A stretch of 64,000 bases of DNA from Corynebacterium sp. HMSC05H05 (GTDB lineage Bacteria; Actinomycetota; Actinomycetes; Mycobacteriales; Mycobacteriaceae), in contig NZ_KV788402.1 of NCBI RefSeq assembly GCF_001807265.1, positions 22,392 to 86,391 of the forward strand, given 5' to 3'. Positions 35,363-44,829 of the stretch are shown in pieces. A program made the translations under genes and the position numbers. The notes under the pieces are model-generated. The model saw nothing but the letters and a program-made list of their open reading frames with translations, was not told where the DNA came from and made no database searches. Every line of letters begins with the position of its first letter. Within the stretch, counting starts at the first letter, position 1.

Positions 35363-36026
35363 CACTGCGCCCAACAACGCGGCGCCCAATAACGCAGCTG
35401 TCGGCCCCCACCCGGGTGACGAACCGCTGGGCAACCCCGCCTCGCGCTGGTTCGCGGTGCTGATCAGCCTGCTCTTGCTGGCTCTTGCTGGCGTGGCTGC
35501 GCGCGATCTGTGGTACCACTTCTACGGCGATGAGGCCCCGTCGGACTCCTGGCTGGGCCGCACCTGGGACTTCCTCGGTTCCTTCGAGGCGGACGTCACC
35601 GCCGTCGTTGTGGGGATCCTCCTCGTGCTGGTCGGCTTGTTCCTGGTGTTCTTCACGTTCAAGCCGCGCCCCCACGGGCACGTGCGCGTGAACTCGCCGG
35701 CGTCCATCTGGACCCGTCCGGTGGACATCGCCCGCAAGACCACGTTCACCACTCGCGGCGACCTCGGCGGCGAGCAGGTGAGCACGAAGGCGAACCGCAA
35801 GTCCGTCAAGGTGCAGGTGGTCGACGACGGCTCCGGCACGGCGATGCAGGAACGCATCACCCGCGCGCTCAACGACGAGTTCCGCGTGCTGAAGGCGCAG
35901 CCTGCTGTGTCGGTGAAGCTGCTGCCCAACCCGGGCTCGCAGCAGGTTGCCGCGCAGCGTGCGAACGTGCCGCAGCAGCCGTCCGGTTCCACCATTGACT
36001 CGACGACCCCGGAGGTGACGCGATGA
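35346..36026 (+). CDS. DUF6286-like membrane protein of the Asp23 operon
   Basis: A 226-residue protein with two membrane segments (about residues 35-55 and 82-104), flanked by an Asn/Ala/Pro-rich N-terminus and a cytoplasmic C-terminal domain (RPVDIARKTTFTTRGDLGGEQVSTKANRKSVKVQVVDDGSG...RITRALNDEFRVLK). This arrangement is common to actinobacterial Asp23 operons. Its start overlaps the preceding gene and its stop overlaps the next by 4 nt. Confidence 0.78.
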   Translation: MTAPANTAPNNAAPNNAAVGPHPGDEPLGNPASRWFAVLISLLLLALAGVAARDLWYHFYGDEAPSDSWLGRTWDFLGSFEADVTAVVVGILLVLVGLFLVFFTFKPRPHGHVRVNSPASIWTRPVDIARKTTFTTRGDLGGEQVSTKANRKSVKVQVVDDGSGTAMQERITRALNDEFRVLKAQPAVSVKLLPNPGSQQVAAQRANVPQQPSGSTIDSTTPEVTR

Positions 36027-36583
36027 CTAAGACACTCAGCTTCTTCAACCGCCTGGCAGTCTTCCTGCTCGGCCTACTGCTGATTCTTGCTGGCCTCTTC
36101 CCCATCGCCGAGTACTGGCAGATCCCCTACCTCGTCGACGCGGCCGACTTCGTCGACCGCACCCGCCTGATCGACCTGGGCTACCAGGACCACTACATCA
36201 CCGCCCTGATCATCGGCGCTATCCTCGCGGCGATCCTGGGCCTGTGGATCCTGCTGGCGAACATCCGCTCCCGCGCGTTTTCCAACCGTGGCATTCTGCC
36301 TGCGGACCCGGAGCACGGCGAGACAATTATCAACGTCCAGCGCGTCTCCGAGGCGGCCTGCACCTCCCTGGAGCACGCCAACGAGATCCGCCGCGCCTCC
36401 TGCAAGGTGGCGATGGTTGGCAAGCGCCCGACAGCGACGTTCACCGTATTCGCCAACCCCGAGTACCCGTTTGACGACGCCGTGCGCGTCATCGAGGCTG
36501 CGGACCAGGACTTCCGCATGGCCAACCACACCATGGAGATTGACTCGGTGTGGAAGCTCCACCTGGACCGGATCGCCGCCTAG
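36023..36583 (+). CDS. AmaP-like alkaline shock membrane anchor protein
   Basis: A 186-residue protein with two membrane helices (LAVFLLGLLLILAGLFPIAEYW and ITALIIGAILAAILGLWILLANI) and a C-terminal cytoplasmic domain (GETIINVQRVSEAACTSLEHANEIRRASCKVAMVGKRPTATFTVFANPEYPFDDAVRVIE). The plan matches AmaP, which anchors Asp23 at the membrane in staphylococci. Coupled by ATGA to the previous gene. Its end overlaps the convergent hypothetical gene by 4 nt. Confidence 0.75.
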   Translation: MTKTLSFFNRLAVFLLGLLLILAGLFPIAEYWQIPYLVDAADFVDRTRLIDLGYQDHYITALIIGAILAAILGLWILLANIRSRAFSNRGILPADPEHGETIINVQRVSEAACTSLEHANEIRRASCKVAMVGKRPTATFTVFANPEYPFDDAVRVIEAADQDFRMANHTMEIDSVWKLHLDRIAA

Positions 36584-37260
36584 CGCTCCAGTTCCAGCAC
36601 GAGCTTCACCCGCCCCAGCGTGAGCGGCTTCCCGCCACCCGCTGGGGCTATTTCCATGTCTGCTCCCGGCTCGCAGCGCAGGATCTCGCTCCAGGCGACG
36701 CGTTCGCTGACCACGGCGCGCCCCTCCACCCGCCATATGCGGATGCGCTGCCCCACCACAGCCCTCGCACCGTCGTCGAACTGCACCAGCCACCGCCTGT
36801 TGCCCACGTCTTCGCGGGCCATGCCTATCGACGCCTCCGGTGCCCCCGTAAGCCGCGTCACCAACGACACAACCCCTAAGCGGTGCTCCACCCCTTCCGC
36901 ATCGGCGATCACCAGCGGCAATCCGGGTCCCGCCTTGCGCATGCCACCGATGTGCCACACCGCCGGCATGCGCTCAGGGTCGGCGCCGCTGCGCACCACC
37001 ACATACCCGCCCGTGATGGTGACCAGGTGCGGCGGGTTGACGGTGGTGATCGTGTGGGGGCCGGAGTTGGCGTCGATAAGCGAAGGATGCTCGCGCTCCA
37101 ATGCCTCGAGCAACTCGACGGCTTCCTCGTCGGTCGTGCCCCAGCCGAGGCCGCTGTTCTGCAGGACCCCGATGAGCTGAGCGAGAGTGAGGTCCGGCTG
37201 GCCCTCCCAGGCGCGCTGCACGGCCTGGGTCAGTCGTGGAATACGGGTGGGGTCGTGCAC
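36580..37260 (-). CDS. Conserved hypothetical protein
   Basis: A 226-residue soluble protein I do not recognise. The N-terminal 60 residues are helical (RLTQAVQRAWEGQPDLTLAQLIGVLQNSGLGWGTTDEEAVELLEALEREHPSLID); the remainder is mainly beta strands with several short turns (VVVRSGADPERMPAVWHIGGMRKAGPGLPLVIADAEGVEHRLGVVSLVTRL). It sits between the Asp23 operon (convergent) and tuf (same strand, separated by the tuf terminator region). Two iterated 11-mers (36823-36833, 37071-37081) lie inside it. Confidence 0.75.
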   Translation of the reverse strand: MHDPTRIPRLTQAVQRAWEGQPDLTLAQLIGVLQNSGLGWGTTDEEAVELLEALEREHPSLIDANSGPHTITTVNPPHLVTITGGYVVVRSGADPERMPAVWHIGGMRKAGPGLPLVIADAEGVEHRLGVVSLVTRLTGAPEASIGMAREDVGNRRWLVQFDDGARAVVGQRIRIWRVEGRAVVSERVAWSEILRCEPGADMEIAPAGGGKPLTLGRVKLVLELER

Positions 37261-37282
37261 GCATCAGAGCCTAACGCATGAG

Positions 37283-37313
37283 AAAAGCCGCCCTCCCCAG
37301 CGGGGAGGACGGC
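37283..37313 (-). terminator. Intrinsic terminator after tuf
   Basis: Minus strand: GCCGTCCTCCCC pairs with GGGGAGGGCGGC (arms 37302-37313 and 37287-37298), followed by TTTT. It lies 32 nt after the tuf stop. Confidence 0.88.
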
Positions 37314-37345
37314 TTCTACGTCAGCTGGTTACACCAGGTCTGGAA

Positions 37346-38536
37346 TTAGTCCAGGATCTTGGTGACGCGGCCAGCGCCGACGGTGCGGGAGCCCTCGCGG
37401 ATAGCGAAGCGCAGGCCCTCGTCCATAGCGACCGACTGGATCAGCTCGACGGACATCTCGACGTTGTCGCCCGGCATGACCATCTCGGTGCCCTCCGGCA
37501 GCTTCACAACACCGGTGACGTCGGTGGTGCGGAAGTAGAACTGCGGACGGTAGTTGTCGAAGAACGGGGTGTGGCGGCCGCCCTCGTCCTTGGACAGGAC
37601 GTAGACGGAACCCTCGAACTTGGAGTGCGGGGTGTAAGCGCCCGGGTGGATAACAACCTGGCCACGCTCAACGTCCTCGCGCTTCAGGCCACGGAGCAGC
37701 AGAGCTGCGTTGTCGCCAGCCTCGGCGGTGTCGAGAAGCTTGTTGAACATCTCGATGGAGGTGACGGTGGTCTTCTGGGACTTCTCGCGGATACCGATGA
37801 TCTCGACCTCGTCGTTGAGGTTGAGCACGCCACGCTCCACACGACCGGTAACCACGGTGCCGCGGCCGGAAATGGTGAAGATGTCCTCGATCGGCATCAG
37901 GAACGGCTTGTCGGTCTCGCGCTCCGGATCCGGGATGGCGTCGTCGCAAGCCTGCATGAGGTCAACGACGGACTGGACCCACTTCTCGTCGCCCTCGAGA
38001 GCCTTCAGAGCGGAGATGTGGACGATCGGAGCCTCTTCGTCGTAGTCCTGCTCAGCCAGCAGCTCGCGGACCTCCATCTCGACGAGCTCGATGATTTCCT
38101 CATCGTCGACCATGTCGCACTTGTTCAGTGCAACGAGGATGTACGGAACGCCGACCTGGCGAGCGAGCAGCACGTGCTCGCGGGTCTGCGGCATCGGGCC
38201 GTCGGTTGCAGCAACCACGAGGATTGCGCCGTCCATCTGAGCAGCGCCGGTAATCATGTTCTTGATGTAGTCGGCGTGGCCCGGGGCGTCCACGTGAGCG
38301 TAGTGACGCTTCGGGGTGTTGTACTCCACGTGGGAGATGTTGATGGTGATGCCGCGCTCGCGCTCCTCCGGAGCCTTATCGATGGAGTCGAAGGCGAAGG
38401 CCTTGTTCTCCTCCGGGTAAGCGTCAGCCAGCACCTTGGTGATAGCGGCGGTGGTGGTGGTCTTGCCGTGGTCGACGTGACCGATGGTGCCGATGTTCAC
38501 GTGCGGCTTAGAGCGCTCGAACTTTTCCTTTGCCAC
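37346..38536 (-). CDS. tuf: Elongation factor Tu
   Basis: EF-Tu, 396 residues, delivering aminoacyl-tRNA to the ribosome. GTP motifs are GHVDHGKTT (about residues 19-27), DAPGHADY (81-88) and NKCD (136-139). Domains 2 and 3 are complete ([36 protein letters not shown]). The start is GTG at 38536, directed by AGGAGGA just upstream; an in-frame extension to 38581 precedes the ribosome binding site and is rejected. Confidence 0.98.
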   Translation of the reverse strand: MAKEKFERSKPHVNIGTIGHVDHGKTTTTAAITKVLADAYPEENKAFAFDSIDKAPEERERGITINISHVEYNTPKRHYAHVDAPGHADYIKNMITGAAQMDGAILVVAATDGPMPQTREHVLLARQVGVPYILVALNKCDMVDDEEIIELVEMEVRELLAEQDYDEEAPIVHISALKALEGDEKWVQSVVDLMQACDDAIPDPERETDKPFLMPIEDIFTISGRGTVVTGRVERGVLNLNDEVEIIGIREKSQKTTVTSIEMFNKLLDTAEAGDNAALLLRGLKREDVERGQVVIHPGAYTPHSKFEGSVYVLSKDEGGRHTPFFDNYRPQFYFRTTDVTGVVKLPEGTEMVMPGDNVEMSVELIQSVAMDEGLRFAIREGSRTVGAGRVTKILD

Positions 38537-38860
38537 TGTTGTCCTCCTGGACTTCATGGTGACTACGACCTTCGCAGCCACGTGGTTTACATACGCCCCG
38601 GCCCGCGCCCAGCGCAGGGCACGGATACGGGAGCCATTTCACAATGTGCCAGTTACAAGATCCTAGGTTTCCAGCGGCCGTTTTTCAAACCGGCCTCGCC
38701 GTTTCCCCCGGATCGACCTAGAGGGTAACGGCCGGCTCAGACACCGCCCTGTTCCTGGGCGGTACCTCAGCGCGGCCGCTGCCCTCTCGCCCCGCCTCCG
38801 CGGAATCCGCGCCGCACCGCTGGCACGCGGTGCGGACCCGTGAGGAGGGGCGGGCGGCAA
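38537..38860 (-). promoter_or_regulatory. fusA-tuf intergenic region with the tuf promoter
   Basis: 324 nt without a gene. A 7-bp hairpin (ACCGCCC...GGGCGGT, 38742-38762) lies about 100 nt after the fusA stop but lacks a U-run. The rest reads as a long tuf leader; TTGTAA on the minus strand (plus-strand 38652-38657, TTACAA) is a possible -35, without a clear -10. The gap indicates that tuf has its own promoter apart from read-through. Confidence 0.45.
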
Positions 38861-40984
38861 CTACTTGTTGCCGTTGCGCTCGTCGATGATCTCCTGAGCG
38901 ACGGACTGCGGAACCTCAGCGTAGGAGTCGAACACCATGGTGAAGTTCGCGCGGCCGGCGGTGGAGGAACGCAGATCGCCGATGTAGCCGAACATCTCGG
39001 ACAGCGGCACCTTCGCCTTGACGACCTTCGCGCCGGAGCGGTCCTCCATAGCGAAGACCTGGCCGCGGCGGGAGCTGATGTCACCGTTGACGGTGCCCAT
39101 GTACTCCTCCGGGGTCACAACCTCGACGGCCATGACCGGCTCGAGCAGGACCGGCTTCGCCTTGGCGACAGCTTCCTTCAGCACCTGGGAGCCAGCGAGC
39201 TTGAACGCCATTTCCGAGGAGTCGACGTCGTGGTAAGCGCCGTCCTCGAGGGTGGCCTTGATGTTCACCAGCGGGTAGCCGGCGAGGAAGCCGTACTGCA
39301 TCGCGTCCTGGATACCAGCGTCGACGGACGGGATGTACTCCTTCGGCACGCGGCCACCGGTGACAGCGTTCTCGAACTTGTAGGAAGCGGACTCGCCCTC
39401 TTCCAGCTCCTCCGGGTCCGGGGAGTACGGCTCGATGGTGACGATGACCTTCGCGAACTGGCCGGAACCACCGGTCTGCTTCTTGTGGGTGTAGTCCAGG
39501 GACTCCACCTTCTTGCGGATGGTCTCGCGGTACGCAACCTGCGGGGAACCGATGTTCGCCTCGACCTTGAACTCGCGCTTCATGCGGTCCACCAGCACGT
39601 CGAGGTGCAGCTCGCCCATGCCGCCGATGACGGTCTGGCCGGTCTCCTCGTCCAGCTGGACGGTGAAGGTCGGGTCCTCTTCGGCGAGCTTCTGAATAGC
39701 GGTGCCCAGCTTCTCCTGGTCAGCCTTGGTCTTCGGCTCGATGGCCACCTGGATCACCGGATCCGGGAAGTCCATGGACTCGAGGATGATCGGGTGGTCC
39801 GGGTTGCACAGGGTGTCGCCCGTGGTGGTTTCCTTCAGACCGATGAACGCGTAGATGTTGCCGGCGTCGGCGTGCTCGACCGGGTTCTCCTTGTTCGCGT
39901 GCATCTGGAAGAGCTTGCCCACGCGCTCCTTCTTGGACTTCGTGGAGTTGAGCATCTGCTCGCCCGGGATAGCCTGGCCGGAGTAGACGCGCACGTAGGT
40001 GAGCTTGCCGAAGAACGGGTGCACGGCGATCTTGAACGCCAGAGCGGAGAACGGCTCCTCGACGGACGGCTTACGGGTCAGTTCCTCTTCACCGTCGACG
40101 GAGGTGCCGTGGACGTCGCCGATGTCGATCGGGCTCGGCAGGTATGCGACGACAGCGTCGAGGATCGGCTCGATGCCCTTGTTGCGGTATGCGGTACCGC
40201 AGAACACCGGGTAGATCTCGGAGGCGATGGTCATCTTGCGGATGGCTGCCTGGATCTCTTCCTTCGTCAGCTCCTCGCCGCCGAAGTACTTCTCCATGAG
40301 CTCCTCGTCGGACTCTGCGACGGTCTCGAGCAGCTTCTCGCGGTACTCCTCAGCCTTCTCCTTGAGATCCTCCGGGATCTCCTGGATCTGCGGCGGGGTG
40401 CCGGTCTCGACCTTGCCCGGCCACATCAGGGCCTTCATGTCGATGAGGTCCACGACGCCGTCGAAGTCATCCTCAGCGCCGATCGGCAGCTGCATAACCA
40501 ACGGCTTCGCACCGAGGCGGTCAACGATGGTGCCGACGGTGTAGTAGAAGTCAGCGCCCAGCTTGTCCATCTTGTTGACGAAGCAGATACGCGGAACGTC
40601 GTACTTCGCGGCCTGACGCCACACCTGCTCGGACTGCGGCTCCACACCCTCCTTGCCGTCGAACACGGCAACAGCGCCGTCGAGCACGCGCAGGGAGCGC
40701 TCCACCTCAACGGTGAAATCCACGTGACCCGGGGTGTCGATGATGTTGATCTGGTTGTTTTCCCAGAAGCAGGTCACGGCAGCGGACGTAATGGTGATGC
40801 CGCGTTCCTTCTCCTGCTCCATCCAGTCAGTGGTCGCGCCACCATCGTGGGTCTCGCCAACCTTGCGGTTGATACCCGTGTAGAAGAGGATGCGCTCGGT
40901 GGTAGTGGTCTTACCAGCATCGATGTGGGCCATGATGCCGATGTTGCGGACCTTGTTCAGATCCTTAAGCACTTCTTGTGCCAC
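38861..40984 (-). CDS. fusA: Elongation factor G
   Basis: EF-G, 707 residues, catalysing ribosomal translocation. GTPase motifs are AHIDAGKTT (about 19-27), DTPGHVDF (87-94) and NKMD (141-144). Later domains include the domain IV tip region ([20 protein letters not shown]) and the C-terminal [27 protein letters not shown]. Separated from rpsG by 201 nt that include a strong hairpin with a U-run. Confidence 0.98.
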   Translation of the reverse strand: MAQEVLKDLNKVRNIGIMAHIDAGKTTTTERILFYTGINRKVGETHDGGATTDWMEQEKERGITITSAAVTCFWENNQINIIDTPGHVDFTVEVERSLRVLDGAVAVFDGKEGVEPQSEQVWRQAAKYDVPRICFVNKMDKLGADFYYTVGTIVDRLGAKPLVMQLPIGAEDDFDGVVDLIDMKALMWPGKVETGTPPQIQEIPEDLKEKAEEYREKLLETVAESDEELMEKYFGGEELTKEEIQAAIRKMTIASEIYPVFCGTAYRNKGIEPILDAVVAYLPSPIDIGDVHGTSVDGEEELTRKPSVEEPFSALAFKIAVHPFFGKLTYVRVYSGQAIPGEQMLNSTKSKKERVGKLFQMHANKENPVEHADAGNIYAFIGLKETTTGDTLCNPDHPIILESMDFPDPVIQVAIEPKTKADQEKLGTAIQKLAEEDPTFTVQLDEETGQTVIGGMGELHLDVLVDRMKREFKVEANIGSPQVAYRETIRKKVESLDYTHKKQTGGSGQFAKVIVTIEPYSPDPEELEEGESASYKFENAVTGGRVPKEYIPSVDAGIQDAMQYGFLAGYPLVNIKATLEDGAYHDVDSSEMAFKLAGSQVLKEAVAKAKPVLLEPVMAVEVVTPEEYMGTVNGDISSRRGQVFAMEDRSGAKVVKAKVPLSEMFGYIGDLRSSTAGRANFTMVFDSYAEVPQSVAQEIIDERNGNK

Positions 40985-41101
40985 GTTGATACCCCAACTT
41001 TGAAGTCGTCGACGCCTTGCGGCGCCGTTGTCGGTCAGTTGTCCTTTGTCAATTCTGCCACCTTTTCACTGAAGTGGCAGCGTGAGGTTCGCCTCAGCTG
41101 G

Positions 41102-41163
41102 AAAAACCCGGAAACGCACCAGCTCGCTTCCCTGGGAAGCGGGTATGCAGTTTCCGGGTTTCC
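41102..41163 (-). terminator. Long hairpin with U-run between rpsG and fusA
   Basis: On the minus strand an outer 12-bp stem (AAACCCGGAAAC pairing with GTTTCCGGGTTT; arms 41150-41161 and 41104-41115) encloses an inner hairpin CGCTTCCC-AGGGAAGCG (41125-41141), and the 3' side runs into TTTTT. It looks like an intrinsic terminator or attenuator inside the str cluster, about 25 nt after the rpsG stop, and would lower or separate fusA expression. Confidence 0.75.
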
Positions 41164-41185
41164 ATGCTTCGCCTTGCTCCAGCGA

Positions 41186-41653
41186 TTACCAGCGGTAGTG
41201 GGCGAAGGCACGGTTGGCCTCGGCCATCTTGTGGGTGTCCTCGCGGCGCTTCACGGATGCGCCGAGACCGTTGGAAGCATCCAAGATCTCGTTGGCGAGG
41301 CGCTCCATCATGGAGTTCTCGCGACGCTGGCGGGTGAAGGTGACCAGCCAACGCAGGGCGAGGGTGGTGGAACGGGCCGGCTTGACGTCAACCGGCACCT
41401 GGTAGGTCGCGCCACCGACACGGCGGGAGCGAACCTCGAGGTCCGGGCGGATGTTGCCGATTGCCTTCTCCAGGGTGCCCACCGGGTCGGTGCCGGTCTT
41501 CTCACGGCACTGCTCGAGAGCGCCGTAGACGATGCGCTCTGCGGTGGACTTCTTGCCGTCCCGCAGGATCTTGTTCACGAGCATGGTGACCAGCTCGGAG
41601 TTGTAAACCGGATCCTTGACTACGGGACGCTTCGGTGCTTGCTGCTTACGCAT
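41186..41653 (-). CDS. rpsG: 30S ribosomal protein S7
   Basis: Ribosomal protein S7, 155 residues, a 16S rRNA assembly nucleator. It starts [46 protein letters not shown] and ends [28 protein letters not shown]. It lies 3 nt after rpsL. Confidence 0.98.
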   Translation of the reverse strand: MRKQQAPKRPVVKDPVYNSELVTMLVNKILRDGKKSTAERIVYGALEQCREKTGTDPVGTLEKAIGNIRPDLEVRSRRVGGATYQVPVDVKPARSTTLALRWLVTFTRQRRENSMMERLANEILDASNGLGASVKRREDTHKMAEANRAFAHYRW

Positions 41654-41656
41654 TGT

Positions 41657-42028
41657 TTACTGTCCCTTCTTCGCGCCGTAACGGGAGCGAGCCTGCTTGC
41701 GGTCCTTCACACCCTGGGTATCCAGAGCGCCACGGACGATCTTGTAGCGCACACCCGGCAGGTCCTTCACACGACCGCCGCGCACGAGCACCATGGAGTG
41801 CTCCTGCAGGTTGTGGCCCTCGCCCGGGATGTATGCGGAAACCTCGATGCCGGAGGTCAGGCGCACACGCGCGACCTTACGCAGAGCAGAGTTCGGCTTC
41901 TTCGGAGTGGTGGTGTACACACGGGTGCACACGCCGCGACGCTGCGGGGAACCCTTCAGCGCAGCGGTCGCCACCTTGGTGGACTTATCGTGGCGGCCCT
42001 TACGGACCAGCTGCTGAATAGTAGGCAT
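41657..42028 (-). CDS. rpsL: 30S ribosomal protein S12
   Basis: Ribosomal protein S12, 123 residues, in the decoding centre. [60 protein letters not shown]; the lysines at the classical streptomycin positions (TPKKPNSA and GRVKDLPG) are both wild type. First gene of the str cluster, with AGAAAGAG upstream. The leader (42029-42252) contains a GGGGGC-type hairpin flanked by CATGCAA/TTGCATG inverted repeats (42072-42116); its role is unclear. Confidence 0.98.
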   Translation of the reverse strand: MPTIQQLVRKGRHDKSTKVATAALKGSPQRRGVCTRVYTTTPKKPNSALRKVARVRLTSGIEVSAYIPGEGHNLQEHSMVLVRGGRVKDLPGVRYKIVRGALDTQGVKDRKQARSRYGAKKGQ

Positions 42029-42252
42029 TCACGCTCTTTCTGTTAGCGCTTCCCGCCCACACCCGGCCATACATGCAAAAATGGGGGCTCTTCTTCGGGG
42101 CCCTGCCGATTGCATGAACTACCGTGTGAACGAGTCGCATGGAGTTCGAGTACTTCGCACCGCGTGACACGGGCGAAACCTCGTCAAAACTACACCGAAA
42201 GAACGTCGCAAAGCAAACTGCGCCTTCGCACCCCTCCGGTTACACTGCTGCT

Positions 42253-43551
42253 ATGACTCCTTGGACGGGTGTCTCCCGCTCGCTGCGCGACGTGGCTGTC
42301 GAGTCCGCCGCGATTCCGGCACGCGCAGCGTATCTGCTATTTCGGCACCTGCCCCAACTGGTCACCGTCATTTGCCTCGGGTTGGCCGCGCGCCAGACGG
42401 TGATCTGGCTCGCAGTGTGGCTCTCCACGTTCAGCAGCCTCGCCGCCAGCCTGGTCATGCCGCTGGCCCCGCTGATGGTGATGCTGTCCATCATCTTCTC
42501 GCTGTGGCTTCTGCGCCCCTCTCTTCCCTTCCTCGCGGCGACATTCCCGAGCCGCAACGACGGCTCTTCCAAGGTGCGGTTGCTTTCTGCAGGCGGCATG
42601 CTCATCTCGTTTCTCACCGTGTACTCCACACACGGCCTGCTCAAAGAAGACCTCGCCGCGTTCCGGCGGGCGACTACCTACGACGAGTACTTCAACCAAG
42701 GTTTCGAAGCGGATTTCTCGCGCGCATTTATCGACGACACCGCCGCCCTCATCGGCCTGATCGCCGGCACGATCGTGCTGCGCAAGATCATCGGCTACTT
42801 CGCCCTGGCGGAAAAGGGCCTCGGTCTGACCTACCTCGCCGCCTACCTGGAAGTGCTGTGGATGACCACGGTGTCGGTGTTTCTGACCAACCGTTTAAGC
42901 GCGGTACAGGATTGGGCCCTGTCCTGGCGCAGTCTCGCCCCCGTCCACCGGCGCTACGAGGAATTAAAGACCGACGCCGCCGAGCACACCGGTGCCCTCG
43001 GCGCAGCGTGGGAGTGGCTTTCCGACCAGCTACCGGCGCTGAACCAGCTGGTGACCGTCCCGGTCGCCTGGCTGACGCTCGGTGCCGTTGTCTTCGGCAC
43101 CACACTCACCGCCAAGAAGGTGGAAGAGGCGAAGGTGGAGGAGGTGCCGAAGGGGACGTCGATAAGCATCCGCAAACGGATGCAGACCGCCGCCCACAAC
43201 GAAGCAAAGCACGCAGTCGACGAGGCGCTCAAACCCGTGGCAGGGCCGATTAAGGCGACGCTCAAGGGGCTGGGAACGCTCGCGCGGGCGGGGCTGATTC
43301 CGATGACCATCTTCTGCATCATGTTCATGCTCGCCACCAGCGTCGAGCTCGGCGTGGTGGAGCTGGGGCGCGCCCTGATCGGTCCTGTGGACAGCAAGGT
43401 GGTCGCGGAACAAGCCCTCAGTTACCTGCTCGTGGTCGCGCGGGCGGTCTACCTGCTGGTTGTGGTGTGCCTGATCGCCTCAGGCCTGGATTTCTTCCTG
43501 CGCCACAGCTACTCGCCGGAAGAAGAGGAATCCGCAGGCGCATCCACGTAA
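42253..43551 (+). CDS. Multi-pass membrane protein of unknown function
   Basis: A 432-residue membrane protein with about eight or nine hydrophobic segments; no family recognised. Segments include LPQLVTVICLGLAARQTVIWLAVWLSTFSSLAASLVMPLAPLMVMLSIIFSLWLL, LVTVPVAWLTLGAVVFGTTL and AVYLLVVVCLIASGLDFFL. A charged loop (KKVEEAKVEEVPKGTSISIRKRM) lies near residue 300. The ATG at 42253 follows TACACT by six bases, fitting a leaderless promoter. Its 3' end overlaps the convergent frameshifted gene by 43 nt. An iterated 11-mer is at 43157-43167. Confidence 0.75.
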   Translation: MTPWTGVSRSLRDVAVESAAIPARAAYLLFRHLPQLVTVICLGLAARQTVIWLAVWLSTFSSLAASLVMPLAPLMVMLSIIFSLWLLRPSLPFLAATFPSRNDGSSKVRLLSAGGMLISFLTVYSTHGLLKEDLAAFRRATTYDEYFNQGFEADFSRAFIDDTAALIGLIAGTIVLRKIIGYFALAEKGLGLTYLAAYLEVLWMTTVSVFLTNRLSAVQDWALSWRSLAPVHRRYEELKTDAAEHTGALGAAWEWLSDQLPALNQLVTVPVAWLTLGAVVFGTTLTAKKVEEAKVEEVPKGTSISIRKRMQTAAHNEAKHAVDEALKPVAGPIKATLKGLGTLARAGLIPMTIFCIMFMLATSVELGVVELGRALIGPVDSKVVAEQALSYLLVVARAVYLLVVVCLIASGLDFFLRHSYSPEEEESAGAST

Positions 43552-44155
43552 ACCTTCGGTTCCGGCAGCTCCACCGTGACAAAGTGGGGAAAGTCCCACC
43601 CAAAATGCAGCTTTTCCGGTTGCACGCCGTCCGGCAGCGCGAGCGGGGTGACCTTGCGCCACTCGCCCGGGCGTGGATCCCCCGGCTCGAGGTGCAGCTC
43701 GGTGGACCCAATCTCGCCCACCCGGACCACCGGGCCGGCCTCCCCCGGGGGCGTGCATGCGTGCAGGGCGCTGAAGTCGTCGATGGGTGTGCCGAAAAGG
43801 CCGTCTTTACGCAGGTACTCCTTGCCGTCTGAGCCGGTCACCCACATGCGGCAGTTTTCCAGCACGGACTCTTCCGAGGCATTCCACTGGGTCAGCACCG
43901 CCCAGATGGTGAAGCCCTCCGGGGCGTAAAGGCCGATCTGGCTTTCGTCCTCCACCGCTTGGAAGCCGTGCCGTTGAAATTGGCGGCCAATGTGACCTGC
44001 ACGTCGTCCACGTCGCCGATAATCGGGGCTGAGCTGGCGTAGTCGAAGCTTTCGGCGGCACGGTCTGCGGCGTTGGGCAGCACGTCGCGAAGCTGCATGC
44101 CCAACACAAGCAACGCAAGCGCCGCGGCTGTGGTCCACACCTTGCGGAAATTCAT
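43509..44155 (-). pseudogene. Frameshifted signal-anchored hypothetical protein
   Basis: Starting at the ATG at 44155 (MNFRKVWTTAAALALLVLGMQLRDVLP, an N-terminal membrane anchor), the frame continues to VQVTLAANFNGTAS and then loses coding character. The rest of the protein (QAVEDESQIGLYAPEGFTIWAVLTQWNASEESVLENCRMWVTGSDGKEYLRKDG...) is in another frame down to 43509. The shift lies near 43955-43975 in a region without long homopolymers. Its start overlaps the stop of the upstream gene (ATGA). Either a true frameshift mutation or a sequencing error. Confidence 0.7.
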
Positions 44156-44748
44156 TGCAGCTCCACCTCCGCGACGCGCTCCTTGGCAAACCAGGTTTTG
44201 TCGCCGTCCAGGAACGACTTGCGGTACTCCATCGACCACACCACCAGCGTGTCGCCGCTGCCGTCGCCACTGAACACCAGCGCGATGTCCTGGGGCACGT
44301 CCGGATTCAGCACCTGGTTGTGCGGCAGCGGGACGCTCTCGAGGTCCTCGTCGCCGGTGAGTCGCGCGTCGATCTTGTGGAACTTCGGCTGCGCGTCTGC
44401 CGCCAGCGACGAATCCTCGAGGTGAAACGCCTGTTGCCACTGCAGAGCGTAGATGGGACGCTCCGCGGTGTTTGTCAACCGCATGTGCACCACCCGCGCT
44501 CCGTCGAGGAGGTAGGTGCGCTGCACCTGGACAGCCAGGGGCGCTACCTCCAGTTCTTCCGGCTGGTCCAGATCAGCGGCGGAGACGACCTCCTCCGGCG
44601 CCGCCTCCCCGAAGCCGCCGGCAAGCCCCGTCACACCGGCGAGCGCGAGCAAGCCCGCGATGGTCGCGTTCGTCCTCGTCCTGAGGTCCGCCGCGACCGA
44701 CTTGGCCAGACCCCGCACGGGCTGGCTTCCCGCCGCCTTCTCGTTCAC
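44152..44748 (-). CDS. Membrane-anchored hypothetical protein
   Basis: A 198-residue protein with an N-terminal signal-anchor (residues about 27-47, NATIAGLLALAGVTGLAGGFG) and an extracellular beta-rich domain (LAVQVQRTYLLDGARVVHMRLTNTAERPIYALQWQQAFHLEDSS...VLNPDVPQDIALVFSGDGSGDTLVVWSMEYRKSFLDGDKTWF). It is translationally coupled with the following, frameshifted gene, which also codes for an anchored protein. The two probably form a complex; function unknown. Confidence 0.72.
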   Translation of the reverse strand: MNEKAAGSQPVRGLAKSVAADLRTRTNATIAGLLALAGVTGLAGGFGEAAPEEVVSAADLDQPEELEVAPLAVQVQRTYLLDGARVVHMRLTNTAERPIYALQWQQAFHLEDSSLAADAQPKFHKIDARLTGDEDLESVPLPHNQVLNPDVPQDIALVFSGDGSGDTLVVWSMEYRKSFLDGDKTWFAKERVAEVELQ

Positions 44749-44829
44749 ACGTCGAATCTAAGCAGAACGCGCCCAATTTCGCGTGCTGTTCTCCTGCTCT
44801 TGCCAACTTTGTCCACTACTGTCCAAGTC

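Noticed and set aside
38742..38762. Hairpin ACCGCCC/GGGCGGT as a fusA terminator
   Set aside because: It has only 7 bp and no U-run on the minus strand.
41657..42028. Streptomycin resistance alleles in rpsL
   Set aside because: Both classical lysine positions (in TPKKPN and GRVKDLPG) are wild type.
38840..42046. 1068-codon plus-strand frame opposite fusA and rpsG
   Set aside because: Shadow of highly biased codons in fusA/rpsG/rpsL. Its translation is Leu/Val/Asp-rich without any domain. Similar long shadows occur opposite rpoB and rpoC.
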